Assembly: GCA_963693365.1 (NCBI GenBank) | Contig: CAVNZM010000007.1 | Location: forward strand, 9,610,001 to 9,674,000 | Length of the DNA: 64,000 bases | Direction: 5' to 3' | DNA from: Amoebidium appalachense | Taxonomy: Eukaryota; Ichthyosporea | Shown: piece after piece, positions 54,481 through 64,000 of the stretch | Layout of the letters: each line of letters begins with the position of its first letter | Position numbering within the stretch: position 1 is the first letter of the stretch | Notes under the pieces: generated by a model | The model's input: only the letters and a program-made list of their open reading frames with translations | What the model was told of the DNA's origin: nothing | Databases searched by the model: none | Position numbers and translations under genes: made by a program

Positions 54481-56280
54481 TTGACCGGGGATTAATGGCT
54501 GGCTCTTGCATAAAAAACAAAGCATTCCATTGCAATGGAATGATGGAGCACGCACCGTCACTCCGTCAGTCAGTGCCACGTCACAGAGTGAAACTAACTC
54601 ACGTGCACGGTGCACAGTGCACTGCCGACAGTGAGGCACACATGCTACCACCTACAACTGAGGCGGTGTCTTCTTCTTTTTTTTTTTTTTTTTTTTTATT
54701 ACTTAAAAGGGACCTGAGTGGATGTATAACTTCGCACGTGCGGCAACACGTCAGTACGTGTTAGGCACACATGTGACATGTGTCACGTTGAACACACAGA
54801 ATTCCGAGGAGTAAAGGCTCAAAGGGAATGGTGTGGGGTCGGTTGAAGTGATCACTATCAGCGTATGAGCAGCCCGGTTGACAAGGAAAAGAAAACAGAG
54901 TGTGTGGGCTCGCGACTCATGACAAGTCTTGCTAAAATGGATTGAACTGTTTATGATCCAGCTATATATTCCTCTTCAATATCGACCCGATTCTCAACGA
55001 ATATCTATCTGCTCTGTTCTCCTCCACATGCCACAGTTAGCCAGGTTTGAGCCAGGCGGAGACAGTCACGAATCATTTAGCCAGGGGCCTTCATGGCCAA
55101 TTGTGTGCATATCAAGGCCTCCTTTCTCGCCTTGGCCATGGTGCATACATACAGGGTTTTTGTTCGTTGACTTCGTGGTTACCTAATAGTTTTTCTTCTT
55201 CAACTGCAGCTCCCGCTCCTGCCCCCCGCCACCGCCATCTTCACCCACCCACACGTTCTCACACGCACACAAGAGTCACTCCACTACGGTAACCGGTTTA
55301 TTTAGCCCTTGTGGCTAGCTGAGCTACATACATAGTTGGATACCAATAGGACACAACGCTGTCGTTCCTTATTTTCATGGTTGTGCACGTGAAAAACGCA
55401 AACTGGTGTGTTGTATAAACTTAACATGATTTGTGTCTGCAATTAAGTTTATGTACGCAGCGTAATTCCACGTTGAAGACGGTGTGAAGCCATCACAGCC
55501 GGTGCGCAGAGCCGCCTAATGCTTACCCCCCCCCCCCCCCCCCCCTCCACGCGCATACCTTTCCACTGGAGAGTTCGGTGTCGAGTGCATCTGCTGGTTG
55601 TACACAAGCAGAAGTGTTCATTCCCTTATCTTCAACTATACTGCATGCTGCCTTGCGCTCTCCCCGATCTTCTATACGTGTTTGGTACTCGCCTATTGCG
55701 TGCCCTGTTACCTAACCGTTGCATCCGTGAGTCGTGACTGTCCCCTACTTTATTGGCCGAGTTGCCCGTTGCTCATGCAAAATAAAAACACACACACACT
55801 ACTATTGGAATCAACAGCTAGTTTCAGGGCCAATATCGAACTCACTGCGTTGCCTTTTCTGTGACTTTCTGTGTGCATTCTGTTCCAACACACTTTGAGT
55901 GATCTCATCCCTAAGGCTTTGTGGGCGAGCATCCTCGTGGTGGCTAGAACCACACACAGCCATTCCCTTGGCGGGCCTTGATACCTGCAAAATTGAGTTT
56001 GTGTCAGTAGTTGGGCTTTATTGCCACAAAGGATGTGATTAATTCAGTACCAAAGTCTACACCAAACAAACATCTCTCAGTCTCACCATGGGTGCCCATT
56101 ATAACTGACGTGTGTATGTTAACATCCGATTCGGGGATCATTCCATTTTATTGGCCGCTCCCTCCGGCCAATCCGGAAACACGACATGTGCCCCTGGAAA
56201 CACGACATGTGCCCCATCATCATAACCAAACCCAGCTCCCCCCTCCCCCCTTTTCAAGCTCCCTTCCCCCCCCCACTCCC
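54481..56280. other. intergenic unique DNA
   Basis: T run at 54676-54697, C run at 55527-55544, and a 20-base tandem duplication at 56175-56215 (GAAACACGACATGTGCCCC). No gene is supported; a few splice-like sites near 55209 and 56824 do not build a consistent frame. Confidence 0.4.
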
Positions 56281-57016
<736 letters not shown>

Positions 57017-57323
57017 TCATTTCTTTACCTCTGCTGCTTTGTCGGTTGGTTGCCTGTTGCTGGTGGAAGGCCGGGATGGTGCTTCCTCGTCCTATAATAG
57101 GACAGTAGGTTAGCAGGCATGATAATCCCCCCCCCCCCCCCCCCCCCCCTCCCCCAGCTCCACACCCCCCTCCCCACCTCCCCCCTTCAAACAAGGAAGC
57201 AAAGATCCAGCACCACCACATATTCACACCACACACACACACTGCTTTTTCAGCCTCCAACCCCCCCCCCCTGTTGTCCATGTGCAGTCACTTGCAGAGT
57301 AAACCATTCCTCCCCCACCGATC

Positions 57324-57368
<45 letters not shown>

Positions 57369-57642
57369 TCTTTTTCCCCCGTGCAACCCTCAATTCTGGA
57401 GGTATGCACCATAAAAGTTAACGGTTGACGGCCCTTTTTCTTCATTAACTCGTTCCCGCTCATTTGGACAGGAGGGGGGGGAGGGGGGAGGGGGGGGGGG
57501 GATGACTTATAACAGCCCCAGTGTTGGTCCTCACGATGACCGGGTGAAACAGCAGCCACAATGGCGTGTGTATGGAATTTGTGCGGCTTGTTGTGTGTGT
57601 GCGTGTATGCATATGTGTGTGTGTAGTGGTGGTGGTGGTGGT

Positions 57643-57676
<34 letters not shown>

Positions 57677-58232
57677 CTACTCCATAAAACTGGGCTTCTA
57701 TAGCCTCAAACATCTCAATCAACTTCCGCCCCTGCTCTGGACTGCACACTCTTGCATATGCAAGGAGTCGGGCCACTATCCTTTCGAGCTCAGCCACTAT
57801 TTTGGAGTTGTCTCTATCTTCGACTTGAGCGGACGGTAGTGTGGCACTGTGGCAGCCTTCAGTGGTGGTATTGCTATCGTCTGCCTGCACAAGGGAAACA
57901 CCTGCCACATCGTATATGTTAACGGTTGGGTTGGTGAAGGCATGTCCGATGTGTCTTCCCGTTCGAGGTCGAGTAGTTGTTTTGGATTTAAATGATTGGC
58001 ACACAATGCAAGCAAGTTTCACATCTACAGAATAACTTGCTGGTGTCCCCGTTGCGAGAATGAAGTGATGCCGGTGTAAAGCTTCATAACAAGGTGGGGA
58101 AAGTGTGTCTAACTACTTTGGTTCGGCATGTTTTTCTGCTTTGGCATTTGGCTGAGTGTCTGACCATGTTCATGCTTGTGCATGCGTGTGTGTGTGTGTG
58201 TCTGTATGTGTTTTTCTTCTGGGGGAGCGAGG

Positions 58233-58275
<43 letters not shown>

Positions 58276-58634
58276 CTTAGGAAGTTTTACTCTGGGATCG
58301 GCAAAGGACAACGAAAAGGGGAGGCAAAAACGAAAAACTTATAGAAGGCACGTTAAGCTTCTTAATCGCTCTCCTTAACACGAGCAGAGTTGGGGGGAGG
58401 GTGTGTAGGCCCCATAAGTACTGGCACCTACCGTTTCTTTTGACAGCTGTCCAGCAAAAACGAGGAAGGGTCCGTAGCTTTTGTTCTTTTAATGGGGTCA
58501 ACTGTGGTCCCACTATGAACACCGATGAGTTGTCCATGGCGCCAGACAACAACAAACTGTTTCCCATTTGTGCGTTGACAGAGAACCGTGACATACGTTA
58601 CATTAACAACGGTTGCCGGTGCGGCCGGGTCCAT
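57017..58634 (-). CDS. unrecognised 210-aa protein, 3 exons
   Basis: Exons 58634-58432, 58035-57681 and 57091-57017 join in phase (donors GTAGGT and GTAGGT) and give 210 aa from an ATG to a TGA. I do not recognise the family. The first 70 residues look like a compact beta-rich segment (VVNVTYVTVLCQ, KQFVVVWRHGQLIGVHSG). Next comes VKLACIVCQSFKSK with paired Cys, then a polar linker rich in Thr/Ser/Asp. A clearly helical block follows (AELERIVARLLAYARVCSPEQGRK, 20-residue core, to MFEAIEAQFYG), faintly like the C-terminal helical segment of Sec31/SRA1 proteins, too weak to name it. The tail is polar and ends AAEVKK. No signal peptide. Introns contain G runs of 30-45. The acceptor at 58035 was selected by frame and is the weakest point. 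Confidence 0.5.
57121..57674. repeat. C runs and G run in intron 2 of the 57017-58634 gene
   Basis: C runs at 57127-57149 and 57328-57366, a G-rich patch at 57471-57500, and a G run (57643-57674) right beside the exon 58035-57681 donor. Confidence 0.95.
58232..58276. repeat. G run of about 40
   Basis: In intron 1 of the 57017-58634 gene; preceded by GT-rich DNA. Confidence 0.95.
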
Positions 58635-59019
58635 GTTTAGCCTAAATGGATAGGAAAGCAGGAGTGTGAACACGAATAGTCGAGGTAGTCGACTGGTGGT
58701 ATTTCCTCTAGGCTCGTGTGTACATCTGTGTGCTGGGTTCAACACTGCGGTGGAGGCACTTGTACTTCTTCGTGTACATGCACAAAAGAACATGTGTAAG
58801 TGTGCGGATGTGCGTGTTTGCGTAGCACGCGCAGACTGAGTGTGTGTCGGACTGTGTCGGACTCGGTACCGGTGACAGTCGACGTCCGTCCGAGCGAGTC
58901 AGCGGGGGAATTTGGCAGGAGAAATTTTAACGGTCGCAAGATCGCCCAACTGTTAGCCCAAGTATCGCCCAAGAGTAAGAGATCGAGGGGAGGGATGGGG
59001 GCAGGGAGGGCGAGGGGAG
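58635..59019. other. 5' flank of the 57017-58634 gene
   Basis: Unique sequence; probable promoter region. No motif is placed with confidence and no gene is recognised. Confidence 0.4.
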
Positions 59020-59332
59020 GGGGGCTGGTTGTGATTTCTTTAGCTGTGAGACTTCGGGTGCTTTGCTGAAGCTCGTCGGGCCGCTTGCACCCACCGGCGT
59101 GGCTGGGGTGAATACCCTGGGTAAGTGTGTTCAAATAGTTATTAAAGGTGTGGTAGTTTAGCTATTAATAATACCGTAGCACCCTCAAGAGGTCACTCCG
59201 GGAACAAAACGGATAAATTTAAAAAGATAAAAATAAAAAATGTCGGGCTGCTTGCGCTACAAATAGCGATTATTAATATCGACATGTTCTGTTTTTGCCC
59301 CCCCCCCCCCCCCCCCCCCCTCCCCCTCCCCC

Positions 59333-59397
<65 letters not shown>

Positions 59398-59563
59398 GAT
59401 AGGTGTCCCACTCCACACCAGAAAAAGGCCCCGAGGGGGGAAGGTGGTGGTGGTTGGGCCCAGAGGGGGGGGGGGATTTCTTAAGTGTGAGACTTCGGGT
59501 GTTGTGCTTATCGGGCCGCTAAACCTTGTGCTACGAAAACGCAATACCGATATGTTCTGTATT

Positions 59564-59613
<50 letters not shown>

Positions 59614-59945
59614 AAAAAAAAAAAAGATGTGTGTCCCGCTCCACATCAGAATGCCGCGCCAGCGGGGACTGGGTGGAGGGTGGGAGGTGTGGGGGAGAAG
59701 CGCGAGGGAGGGGGGGGGGGGGGGGGGGGGGAGGGGGGGGAGGGATGATTTCTTTCGTTAACTGTGAGACTACGGGTGTTGTGATTGTCGGGCCGTTTGC
59801 ACTACGAATATCGATATGTTCTGTATAACCCCCCCCCACCTCCCCCCCCCCCCCCCAAAAAAAAAATGCAAAAGGATAGATGTCCCCACTCCACACCCGA
59901 AACTTTCCTTAGGGGGAGTTAACGTGGAAGGTGGGGAAAGGTGGG
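59020..59945 (+). repeat. four tandem copies of a ~200-300 base repeat with C-run/A-run middles
   Basis: Each unit has a G-rich patch, then TTTCTTnnnTGTGAGACT(T/A)CGGGTG, TCGGGCCGnTTGC, CGATATGTTCTGTnT, a C run, an A run or TA array, then AGATGTCCCACTCCACACC. Starts are near 59030 (partial), 59245 (lacking the first part), 59474 and 59748. The TA array (59336-59393) replaces the A run in the second copy. Confidence 0.8.
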
Positions 59946-60115
59946 TGGGTGGGTGGGAAGGGGGGGGGGGGGGGGGGGGGGGGGGGGAAGGTGCTCGCAT
60001 TACATGTGTATACACTGCTACCTATACACGTGCATACACACACACACACACACACACAGCCCACCCTCAGTGGCTCTCTCTCTCTCTCTCTCATATCTCT
60101 CTCAACTTGCTGGCA
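59946..60115. repeat. G run, (CA)n and (CT)n
   Basis: G run 59959-59987, CA array 60036-60058 and CT array 60074-60092 next to the foldback element. Confidence 0.9.
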
Positions 60116-60590
60116 TTAAGGTAGCTGGAACCATGGGATTGCGACGATCGATCTCCAGGTCAAACTCATATGGAAAACAGTGTTACATCGAGAGTAAAAA
60201 GGTACCAGGGATATGCGCTAGAGCTATAATTTTTGCAAAATAATTATGAAAAAAGTGTTTTCTTCAAACGCTCAGTACAGAAAAATTATAACTCAATGGG
60301 TTCAGCGTCAGCGACCAAAAAACGAAATGACCAAATCTGCTACGTTTTCCTACTATGTAAAACGTACCAGATTTGGTGAAGTTGGTTCTTTTGTCGCTGA
60401 ACCCATTGAGTTAAAAAATTTCTGTACTGAGCGTTTTTAGGAAAAAAACACTATTTTCATAATTATCATGCAAAAATTATAGCTCTAGCGCATATCCCTG
60501 GTACCTTTTTACTCTCGATATAACCCTGTTTTTCATATGAGTCTGGCCCGGAGATTGATCGCCAAAATTGCATGGTTCCAACTACCTTAA
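60116..60590. mobile_element. foldback (long inverted repeat) element, ~475 bp
   Basis: The left end TTAAGGTAGCTGGAACCATG mirrors the right end CATGGTTCCAACTACCTTAA with one mismatch. The two arms (about 60116-60340 and 60365-60590) are imperfect reverse complements over roughly 220 bases, e.g. GGTACCAGGGATATGCGCTA against TAGCGCATATCCCTGGTACC. The element is bounded by TTAA at both ends, the target duplicated by piggyBac-type elements, though TA could also be the target. No coding capacity. Inferred to be a non-autonomous DNA transposon or foldback MITE. Confidence 0.85.
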
Positions 60591-60859
60591 TCGCATCATG
60601 GCATTACGCAAGCGCACACACACATGTGCACACACACACACGTACAGACACCCAAATGCACCACGGGATGTTTTGCGAGCACACACACACAAACACAAAC
60701 TTGCAAATTTACGCTAACGCAGAATGTAGCAGCGCCCAAACCCATACATAGACACAGGGGGGAGGACTCCGAGGGTTTCTTCCTTGATCATTGGCAACAT
60801 CGTTGCGTGACTGTGCACCTGTGGAACTCAAAGACTTGGTTTCAATTGATAACTGGGCC

Positions 60860-60896
<37 letters not shown>

Positions 60897-61251
60897 TCCG
60901 GATGCTTTGAGGCCACCCAGGTTACATGTGGCGGGTGACACTTTAAAAATGCAGTATTTATTCACACCATCCTTCATTAAGTACGCAAACAGATTTTAAG
61001 CTGGGGGGGGAAATCCATTCGAATAGTTCATGATTAGTTTACAGAGTTCATTAGAACACCAAATGTTAACACTATTTAACAACTTCATCAGCAGTCTGAA
61101 CGCAAGCAGGTTTCATAGCAAACATTCAGTATCATTTTCAACAATTGTGTCATGTGCACATATATCAGCTATATAATTTTCAAGTAGCATACACATGTAC
61201 ATCTACTTCATTAATAATAACCCATATTTACCAACCCACACATATACCCCA
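60591..61251. other. intergenic: CA-rich DNA, G run, AT-rich DNA
   Basis: CA-rich patch (60615-60700), G run (60863-60893), then AT-rich sequence (60950-61250), probably including the 3' UTR of the minus-strand gene ending at 61252. No gene seen. Confidence 0.5.
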
Positions 61252-62794
61252 TTATTTTCGTGGACCAGGTTTCTTGCCCTGTTGTGCCGCTGTTGCCAAG
61301 GACGGAAATTCCTCACGTTCACTACTCCCACTTCCCGCACCCGCACCTCTTCCTGCACCTCCACCCCTGCCCCCCACCCCCAGGTCTCTACTATGCACAG
61401 TCATTCCCCTCCCCCTCCCACTGGCACTGGCCCCGCCCCCCCGAATTCGATGCACCACCACCCCTTGCCCCACCCCTTCCACCCACCACACCTGCCGATT
61501 GTACTCGTGTGACGGTAACGGTCTGTGCCGGCACACCCGTTGCCTGTTTAACTGCAACTGTGCTTGATGATGCTGCCCCATTTCCGTTCCCAGCCGGATG
61601 TACCTCTTGCACTGTGTGCCTGCGACCAACACTGCTGCTTGCTGCGTGCGTGGAACTATTCTTGTGTTTGTCTCCTTTCCGGTGTGTGGGCGGGCTGATG
61701 CCTCCCTCGTATGTGCGCTTCTCCCAGTCAGGTTTGTATGTTTCTGCTCCTTTCCCCTTCTCTTTGTCGTTAGTTTCAGACTTGTGTCGATCGTCGCCCT
61801 TGTTGGCATGCACACCTTTCCCTCCAACATGCGGCCGCTTAGGAATTCTGTTTAAGGAACATAGAAGTTAAGTATCATACGGTGCATATATAACATGACT
61901 GCCGTTCTGTTAGGGTGCAGGTGGCCGAGGCCCTCTTGGATTCAATAAACCACCGTTCGCTGGCCAACCAGCTAATTTACGACGGTACCGCCACACCACT
62001 ATGTTATGCACCTGCCATGTGCCAGCAAAATCATAGCTCGCCCTCGTTTGGAACCTAGACAATTAACCCAAGTTGCAATAATCTGCATGATTATCCATAT
62101 GGAAGTGAACACAACCACATATAATAGTAATAATAGGATAATAACTTGGTATGGGGTATCGGTGTGGCCCATCCGTGGAGCTGTCACCAGTGGCGAGGTC
62201 TGGCAGCCCTAGTGTCCAGGCTGCTGCCTGCCCCCCTCTGCCTACGCTTACGGCCCTCGTGTGCTTGCTCGTCATTTTGCTCCTGTGGCATCCTGCCATG
62301 CAGTGTGCGCGCATACTTGTGTGGCCTCATGTTGAGAACCACGGTGCTCTAGAATGGTTCATGCCAAGAACACGGGATTCCATAGTCACTGTGGCATCAG
62401 CCACGAACACGGTGCTCTAACATGGCCCACACCACAACATAAGCTTGTGCTCTCACTCACTTCCTTCTCTCACCACCCCATAGTGCGGAAAATGAAGAGG
62501 AAGGATTAAGGATGAAACGAGACGAAGCGAAACGAGACAAAGCGAAACGAGACGAAGCTCGAGCGCTGTGTATACTTGAGACGATCTCGAAAGTGATGGC
62601 AGAAGTTGAAAAGGGCAAGGTTTATTTGTGTTTAGCCCTTACCATTGAATAGAGTCAGCAAGAGAAGTAACTTCGTAAGGAGAATATAATCTCTGATTTA
62701 GATAACCATATAAAGTATTCTCCATTTTAGTTTGTGGTGGTTGTGATGGGTGAGCGAGTAGGTAAGAGAGCAGGTATTGTGGTGGTGGTGGTGG

Positions 62795-62877
<83 letters not shown>

Positions 62878-63461
62878 GTGTGTGTGTGCATGTGTGTTTG
62901 GAGGGGGAAGGGGAGATGGGGGAGGAGGGTAAAGACAACAAACACGTGTGCAAGCACCAAGCATGCATTGGGTTACTCACGCCTTGGGGTCCAGCTTCCA
63001 CTCCCGCATCACATGGCCCTTCAGCTGCAGCCGGCCCACGTCGATGCTCTGGTGTGCCTGTGCCCCCAACACACATCAGCTGGGCCCTGCCTGGCATCGC
63101 GCTTACAAAAATTCCTCCCCCCCCCCTCCCCCCCCCCCCAAATCTTTTTCGTTTCTGGAGTCCTGGCCGTTTGGTCACTGAATCTATCACTAAACAACTG
63201 TTACACTACCCACAGCATTGCATCCCATGACATTTTCATACCAAAAAAGGGACCCAACAGGTGCAAGATTGAACCTTCTAAACTGTATGGATGGCGCACT
63301 CACAAAAACGTCTACGGACCACAAATTTACTTTTGGTTCTACTGGGTACTTGCTTGTGCCTTCATCTTTCGTCAGTGGCATGTGGTACGAGTGAAAGCAT
63401 GGTTGTGTACGTGTGTTTGTATGAGTATGGTTTCTAAATCGGTGCATATTTGGGAGGGGAG

Positions 63462-63494
<33 letters not shown>

Positions 63495-63933
63495 TGACGA
63501 GAAAGGTGGTGGTGGTAGTGATAGTGGTAGTGGCTGTGGTTGTGGTGGTGAGGCAGGGAGAGAGAGGGAATGAGAGGAAAGAGAGAAGAGGGGAGGGGGG
63601 GGGGGGAGGCAGGCAGTCCGTACCCCCAACAGCATGGGGCCGGCCTCCGAGGGGGGTACAGTTTTGCCATCCTTCAGCCTAGCCAATGCCAGTGATATAT
63701 GCATCAGTCCGTCATGGGGCACAGCCACACTATTCTGGTCCAGCAGCAGTGCAGCCACCCTGTCGTTGTGCCCAATTAGAGTGCCCACGAAACTAAGCTC
63801 ATAGCCCTCTAGCTCCTGCAAACATAAATGTCAGTGCATTGCTCCCGGACATGCCTGTGTTGTGTCTTATGTATTCGTACCTGGAAGGCGCTACATGGTA
63901 TGTTGCCATTATCTGGTGGTATGTTGCCATTAT
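61252..63933 (-). CDS. unrecognised protein with Gly/Arg-rich tail, 3' part, apparent frameshift
   Basis: The gene continues beyond 63933, so the N-terminus is missing. Visible exons: 63933-63881, 63815-63624, 63057-62981, 61847-61252, all GT-AG and in phase. The first carries a 21-nt in-frame duplication (PDNGNIP twice). The second (ELEGYELSFVGTLIGHND, then HISLALARLKDGKTVPPSEAGPMLLG) and third (SIDVGRLQLKGHVMREWKLDPKA) look like a folded domain that I cannot name. The last exon encodes a Lys/Thr/Ser-rich region, then Gly/Arg/Ala-rich sequence, ending REEFPSLATAAQQGKKPGPRK. A stop in frame is reached early unless the run of seven C (61436-61442) is read as six, which restores the well-formed end. 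EFPSL-type motifs and RGG-like stretches occur in RNA-binding proteins, so an RNA-related role is a guess. Confidence 0.6.
61853..62980. other. intron with open stretches on both strands
   Basis: The intron between the last two exons of the minus-strand gene. + strand 62484-62648 is open after an acceptor-like CATAG/TG and reads a Lys/Asp/Arg/Glu repeat (MKRDEAKRDKAKRDEAR) ending TIE-stop; its DNA holds 17-base AAACGAGAC units. Minus strand 62726-62645 reads MENTLYGYLNQRLYSPYEV before a GTAAGG. Neither fits the host frame. They may be transposon scraps or chance. Confidence 0.3.
62796..62884 (+). repeat. (GT)n array
   Basis: About 40 near-pure GT units, preceded by GGT triplets, within the last intron of the terminal minus-strand gene. 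Confidence 0.97.
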
Positions 63934-63961
63934 CTGGTCAATATGCAAGAAGTAGAACAAG

Positions 63962-63997
<36 letters not shown>

Positions 63998-64000
63998 CGC
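63962..64000. repeat. C run at the window edge
   Basis: About 34 C in a row before the end of the window, in the intron upstream of exon 63933-63881. Confidence 0.95.

Noticed and set aside
55209-55292. Possible + strand exon between ctgcag and GTAACC
   Set aside because: Ambiguous frame, His/Arg/Pro-rich nonsense-like translation and no partner exons.

Overview
This looks like nuclear DNA of a eukaryote, most probably a unicellular relative of animals (holozoan/opisthokont; an ichthyosporean-like protist is my low-confidence guess). Genes are split by GT-AG introns of roughly 0.1-3 kb. Several products have animal-type relatives (MEA1, LYSMD, cathepsin B, cytosolic HSP70 ending in EEVD). 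Non-coding DNA is packed with microsatellites and with G or C homopolymers of 15-75 bases. Exon joins below were derived by hand from splice sites and reading-frame phase; every internal join quoted keeps the frame unless stated.

Layout. 364-9203 (+): 12-exon gene for a bHLH-PAS-like protein, with an apparent one-base frameshift near the 3' end. 9204-13406: repeats. 13407-18217 (-): 4-exon gene for a secreted protein with a proline tract, many cysteine-rich GCC2/GCC3-type repeats and six bacterial-style SdrD B-like domains. 19214-22219 (+): 2-exon MEA1 homologue. 25665-27587 (+): intronless HSP70 with a recognisable promoter. 28065-28794 (+): doubtful Thr/Pro-rich open frames. 30375-37782 (-): 10-exon cathepsin B-like protease. 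38679-39644 (+): intronless, very bacterial-looking RihA nucleoside hydrolase. 42072-46995 (+): 5-exon LysM-domain protein of the LYSMD type. 48327-49121 (-): intronless Ser-rich protein, unrecognised. 57017-58634 (-): 3-exon unrecognised gene. 61252 to beyond 63933 (-): 3' part of an unrecognised gene with a Gly/Arg-rich tail, also carrying an apparent one-base frameshift in a homopolymer.

Mobile and repeated DNA. There is a terminal-inverted-repeat element (52014-52700), a long foldback element between TTAA sites (60116-60590), a small compound palindrome (54385-54480), and a dispersed family whose copies end in GCATTCAAA followed directly by a C run. That family sits in introns of the bHLH-PAS, MEA1, cathepsin B and LYSMD genes. 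Two copies lie in a tandem duplication inside one cathepsin B intron.

The genes do not form a pathway; they look like an ordinary mix of housekeeping, secretory and regulatory loci. The points most worth following are the bHLH-PAS-like factor, the SdrD-B/GCC2 secreted protein, the RihA-like gene as a transfer candidate, and the C-tailed repeat family.
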